A stretch of 9,757 nucleotides of DNA, from positions 1-9,757 of the forward strand of contig JAUPKT010000224.1 of assembly GCA_030837305.1 (NCBI GenBank), given 5' to 3'. The translations under genes were made by a program, and so were the position numbers. Source of the stretch: Thermodesulfobacteriota bacterium. Its GTDB lineage: Bacteria > Desulfobacterota > Desulfomonilia > Desulfomonilales > Desulfomonilaceae. Positions within the stretch are counted from its first letter, which is position 1. The number at the start of each line of letters is the position of its first letter. The notes beneath the pieces are model-generated. The model saw nothing but the letters and a program-made list of their open reading frames with translations, made no database searches and had not been told where the DNA came from. Positions 7,590 through 9,757 of the stretch are shown here, piece after piece.

Positions 7590-7837
7590 TACTTAGGCTT
7601 TTGGAGGATCTCCGTTTCAAAAATCTTTCTTGCGTCGTCAACGGAATTGTAATGGAAAATCTGGTCGTCAACGAGCAAATTAGCACCATCTATGCACTGG
7701 TCCATACAGAATGTTCCCTTGAGTTCCACTTTTCCTTCCAGCCCTGCCTCTTTAATGGCTTCCTTAAAATAACCAATGATATCGTGGGAGCCTTTCAGAT
7801 GGCAGGCACTACCCACGCAGACTGTGATTACACGCAT
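7589..7837 (-). CDS. Thioredoxin-like [2Fe-2S] ferredoxin (NuoE/HydC-type domain)
   Basis: The protein has 82 residues, the size of a stand-alone thioredoxin-fold 2Fe-2S ferredoxin. The cluster ligands are visible as CVGSAC (Cys7 and Cys12, C-x4-C) and FCMDQC (Cys44 and Cys48, C-x3-C), the pattern of the NuoE/HydC domain. HLKGS after the first pair and the closing strand with IFHYNSVDDA also fit. It should be a soluble one-electron carrier in the cytoplasm. The ATG at 7837 is chosen because AAGGAGC lies 6 nt upstream; a longer version from 7855 would add six residues and place the start upstream of that site. It is the first gene of the set leading into the sensor and SpoIIE phosphatase. Ferredoxins of this kind occur beside NAD(P)-linked and sensory [FeFe]-hydrogenases, so it may feed redox state to the sensor; that link is inferred. 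Confidence 0.9.
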   Translation of the reverse strand: MRVITVCVGSACHLKGSHDIIGYFKEAIKEAGLEGKVELKGTFCMDQCIDGANLLVDDQIFHYNSVDDARKIFETEILQKPK

Positions 7838-7843
7838 AAAAAA

Positions 7844-7850
7844 GCTCCTT
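7844..7850 (-). promoter_or_regulatory. Strong Shine-Dalgarno deciding the ferredoxin start
   Basis: AAGGAGC on the minus strand, followed by six T residues, lies directly before the ATG at 7837. It lies between this ATG and the upstream in-frame ATG at 7855, so it can serve only the former. Confidence 0.85.
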
Positions 7851-7903
7851 TCCACAGTGACACCACAAACATGATTGTCAGCCGGCGCCCTTCGGTCTTA
7901 CAG

Positions 7904-7929
7904 ATATTCCCGAGAAAAGAAATATTCCC
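7904..7929 (-). repeat. Two direct GGGAATAT repeats, period 18, upstream of the ferredoxin-sensor-phosphatase operon
   Basis: On the minus strand GGGAATAT occurs at 7922-7929 and again at 7904-7911, start to start 18 bases. They are in the 120-base gap between the radical SAM stop (7958) and the ferredoxin start (7837), where the operon promoter should be. Two half-sites nearly two helical turns apart would suit a dimeric activator or repressor. A TTGGGA-like -35 overlaps the first copy, but the -10 is poor. No known regulator motif was recognised. Confidence 0.4.
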
Positions 7930-7957
7930 AAGGGAGAGACTTGTCCCCAGTCGCCTG

Positions 7958-8830
7958 TCACAAAGCTCGCAGAAACTCTGGTCTCAAATGTTTCTTGTCA
8001 CGAGCGTTCAACACCGTGTCTATTGCAGCAAGTATTGAATCCTTGTCTCTGGGCAACGTTGCCTTAACCGGCAAGTAGTTGGAGGCATGATTTGATCGGA
8101 AAACACAGCGAGAAAATGAAGATTCCGCAATCATGGTGCGCAATTCCCTGATCAGCCCAAAAGGGTCCGGCACATGAAAAAGACCCTTCTCATACTCATC
8201 GTGCAAGGGAGTCCCAGGCACAAGCATCAGGCTGAGTGCGCCGACATAATCAGGATCAAGATCAGTAAGTATGTCCGCAGTATGCTTCGCATGCGCTTCG
8301 CTGCCCTCTACACCGCCTATTCCAAGCAACACGGTAACCGATAACAATATGCCCGCTTGTTTTACTCGCGATCCTGCTTCCACAAGCTCTTCATAGGTGG
8401 CTCCCTTACAAATCCGCTGTAATAAACCCCTGTCTCCCGTCTCCACCCCCATATAGATGATACCAAGTTTGAGATCCCGAAGTTTTTTCAAATCATCCAG
8501 CGATTTGCGTAGTATGTTTGCCGCGTTGGCATATATCCCGATTCGAGTAGCCGACGGGAAAAACTCATTGATCGATTCCAGTATCAAAATAAGGCGTTGT
8601 TGGGGAATACAAAGGGCGTCTCCATCGGCAATAAAAACTCGATCAACCGGCCCCATGTATTGAGCTTCCCGCAAATCGTCACGAATTTCTTCAATGGGCC
8701 GAATGGCAAAGGCTTTTTGTCTGTAACTACCGCAAAAAGTACACTTGTTGTGATGGCATCCCACCGTGGCCTGAATGATAAGGCTGCCGGCCTCACTGGG
8801 CGGCCTGTATATTGCTCCTATATATTTCAA
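7958..8830 (-). CDS. Radical SAM protein (small stand-alone, CX4CX2C type)
   Basis: The protein has 290 residues. The [4Fe-4S] cluster motif is GCHHNKCTFCGSYR with Cys25, Cys30 and Cys33, spaced C-x4-C-x2-C instead of the common C-x3-C-x2-C. This variant spacing (GCxHNKCTFC) is known in a group of small radical SAM proteins annotated near COG1032/Elp3-like enzymes. VFIADGDALCIPQQRL, YMGVETGDRGLLQ and VLLGIGGVEG fit the later strands and the SAM-binding region of the barrel. It is cytoplasmic and should make 5'-deoxyadenosyl radicals; the substrate is unknown. The start is TTG at 8830, because GGGAGG (8838-8843) lies 7 nt before it and the residues after it (KYIGAIYRPPSEA) match the usual N-terminus. 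It lies 60 bases after the lipoprotein gene and 120 bases before the ferredoxin. No accessory SPASM or B12 domain is present. Confidence 0.85.
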   Translation of the reverse strand: MKYIGAIYRPPSEAGSLIIQATVGCHHNKCTFCGSYRQKAFAIRPIEEIRDDLREAQYMGPVDRVFIADGDALCIPQQRLILILESINEFFPSATRIGIYANAANILRKSLDDLKKLRDLKLGIIYMGVETGDRGLLQRICKGATYEELVEAGSRVKQAGILLSVTVLLGIGGVEGSEAHAKHTADILTDLDPDYVGALSLMLVPGTPLHDEYEKGLFHVPDPFGLIRELRTMIAESSFSRCVFRSNHASNYLPVKATLPRDKDSILAAIDTVLNARDKKHLRPEFLRAL

Positions 8831-8837
8831 ATTGTGG

Positions 8838-8843
8838 CCTCCC
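8838..8843 (-). promoter_or_regulatory. Shine-Dalgarno for the TTG start of the radical SAM gene
   Basis: GGGAGG on the minus strand, 7 nt before the TTG at 8830, is the best ribosome site in this part of the window and supports the non-ATG start. Confidence 0.75.
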
Positions 8844-8890
8844 GTTTACGGTCTACGCTGATCAGCCGTTTAAGCAATCTGACAAATATT

Positions 8891-9499
8891 TCATTGATAA
8901 TCAATTCCTTCTTTGACAAAGCCGTCAAAAGCTTTTGTGGCTTTCTCAATTGAGTCCCCATCCGCCTTCATTAGAATGTAATAAACTCTGGAGTTGCCTT
9001 GAACCAGATACAGTATTTTCTGCTGAGGTATCACGGGTCCGTACATAACCGGAATGGGTTTCCCACTAACAGGATCCTCCATAGTCGTGGCAGTCCACCC
9101 TTCAGGAATGAACTTTCTTATCCCCCTCTCCGCCTCGGGAATCCGCTTTCTCTTCCGAATATATTTTGGCCCAAACGTAACCTTGTAAGCGGTGTGACCA
9201 TCTATTTTTACGTACTCTTCACGATCACCGGGCCTTATGATTTCCCCCCCGGGAAAGAGGGCAGGATAATGAATGGCGAGGTTTTCCATCGGCTTGCTGG
9301 TCGATGTAGCTCTTAATTCGATAAAAATCTCATCTGTTTGATCGCTTAATCGCAACGTGGAATCATCTTCATAGTCCACTGCATAGGGTTTATACTTGAC
9401 TTCAGTAATTCCCCGTTTCCCGAAACAGGAACACAACAAACAAAGAACCATGACGCAAAGAAATATACAAATGTAGCTGCGCAGGGGGAAAAACGTCAT
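8891..9499 (-). CDS. Small lipoprotein of unknown function
   Basis: The protein has 202 residues. The N-terminus (MTFFPLRSY, then a hydrophobic run about 9-22) is a lipoprotein signal ending in L-C-S-C, so Cys25 is the likely lipidated residue. Phe26 at +2 gives no inner-membrane retention signal, so the outer membrane is plausible. The mature part is soluble and rich in beta-forming and charged residues, with IFIELRATS, YVKIDGHTAYKVTFG, EGWTATTMEDPVSGKPIPVMYGP and KILYLVQGNSRVYYILM. These resemble a compact beta domain that ends in a helix (SIEKATKAFDGFVKE), but I recognise no family. The ATG at 9499 is fixed by a stop two codons upstream. It has no purine-rich ribosome site; see the promoter candidate just before it. 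It lies 70 bases after the zinc-ribbon gene. Confidence 0.75.
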   Translation of the reverse strand: MTFFPLRSYICIFLCVMVLCLLCSCFGKRGITEVKYKPYAVDYEDDSTLRLSDQTDEIFIELRATSTSKPMENLAIHYPALFPGGEIIRPGDREEYVKIDGHTAYKVTFGPKYIRKRKRIPEAERGIRKFIPEGWTATTMEDPVSGKPIPVMYGPVIPQQKILYLVQGNSRVYYILMKADGDSIEKATKAFDGFVKEGIDYQ

Positions 9500-9502
9500 G
9501 GT

Positions 9503-9531
9503 TCATATAATCTGTAAGCCAACGCGTTGCA
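9503..9531 (-). promoter_or_regulatory. Candidate promoter abutting the lipoprotein start (possible leaderless message)
   Basis: On the minus strand CTGCAA, a 17-nt spacer and TATATG end four bases before the ATG at 9499. A start site the usual 6-7 nt after the -10 would fall at or next to the ATG. This matches the missing Shine-Dalgarno, but the -35 is weak and read-through from the upstream gene is equally possible. Confidence 0.25.
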
Positions 9532-9569
9532 GATCACGATTGTCTCTCTTATCGCCGCTTTTTTGTTCC

Positions 9570-9757
9570 CTATGAACAGCTCTCCGCGCAGGAGTCACAC
9601 GAATCACAGGAAAACCGGCTAAGTGATTCTTGCGTGACCTCGAAAGCGTTCCCCCGATGCTCAACGTTTTCGGATCCGCATACAGTGCACTTCCGAGGTA
9701 TCTGATCGGGAGATACTATGATCTTAGGAAACTCTTTCCCGCAGTCGTTACAAAAGA
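9570..9757 (-). CDS. FmdB-like zinc-ribbon protein, C-terminal part (N-terminus off window)
   Basis: The last 61 residues and the TAG stop are visible. Numbered from the first full codon, FCNDCGKEF (Cys2, Cys5) and KCTVCGSENVE (Cys23, Cys26) form a C-x2-C...C-x2-C zinc ribbon like that of FmdB-family regulatory proteins, which are usually 60-110 residues, so little is missing. The end is Cys-rich: SCDSCDSCAESCS has Cys50, 53, 56 and 60. FmdB-like proteins of anaerobic bacteria often carry Ser/Cys-rich tails, and the extra cysteines could hold a second metal. Function in the family is poorly defined (putative transcription regulators). The gene is on the same strand as the lipoprotein and precedes it by 70 bases; no terminator hairpin was found between them. 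Confidence 0.7.
   Translation of the reverse strand, partial: FCNDCGKEFPKIIVSPDQIPRKCTVCGSENVEHRGNAFEVTQESLSRFSCDSCDSCAESCS

Noticed and set aside
7601..8038. Plus-strand open frame of 145 codons across the ferredoxin gene and its upstream gap
   Set aside because: It covers the strongly supported ferredoxin gene on the other strand, and its translation shows no recognisable domain.

Overview
The window is a densely packed stretch of bacterial chromosome. I would place it in an anaerobic Desulfobacterota-type (deltaproteobacterial, Syntrophobacter/Desulfomonile-like) organism. That is an inference from three things: mid-range base composition; a ferredoxin / membrane sensor / SpoIIE phosphatase set of the kind found beside [FeFe]-hydrogenases in strict anaerobes; and an FmdB-like zinc ribbon with a Cys-rich tail. 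There are nine genes, two of them cut by the window edges. All are on the minus strand except one (positions 2136-3128). I see no rRNA, tRNA, CRISPR array or insertion sequence, and no gene-free stretch longer than about 300 bases.

Left part (1-2019, minus): a purine nucleoside phosphorylase gene followed by an MtaD-type adenosine-derivative deaminase, which runs off the left edge. Together they look like a two-step salvage route: deaminate 5'-methylthioadenosine, 5'-deoxyadenosine or S-adenosylhomocysteine, then phosphorolyse the inosine derivative. The phosphorylase keeps the Asn that favours 6-oxopurines. It has Ile where ordinary PNPs have the His that contacts the ribose 5'-OH, and methylthioadenosine phosphorylase has Val there. 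This suggests a methylthioinosine or deoxyinosine phosphorylase.

Middle (2020-3175): a divergent intergenic region with a promoter candidate and a small palindrome, then a WalW-like polysaccharide deacetylase-family gene on the plus strand.

Core (3176-7837, minus): transcription order is a thioredoxin-fold [2Fe-2S] ferredoxin, a large membrane sensor (TM, Cache-like, TM, HAMP, remnant kinase helix, receiver, PAS, C-terminal helix), a SpoIIE/PP2C phosphatase with an extra C-terminal domain, and an unrecognised protein made of two copies of one domain. The first three are coupled: the Shine-Dalgarno of the sensor overlaps the ferredoxin stop, and sensor and phosphatase overlap by ATGA. From memory, similar proteins accompany HsfB/Hyd-type [FeFe]-hydrogenases, but no hydrogenase lies in this window. 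The sensor has lost its kinase ATPase domain. This redox-sensor-to-phosphatase module is the most likely 'undescribed system' here.

Right part (7958-9757, minus): a radical SAM protein with a TTG start and a CX4CX2C cluster motif, a small lipoprotein with no visible Shine-Dalgarno, and the C-terminal part of an FmdB-like zinc-ribbon protein.
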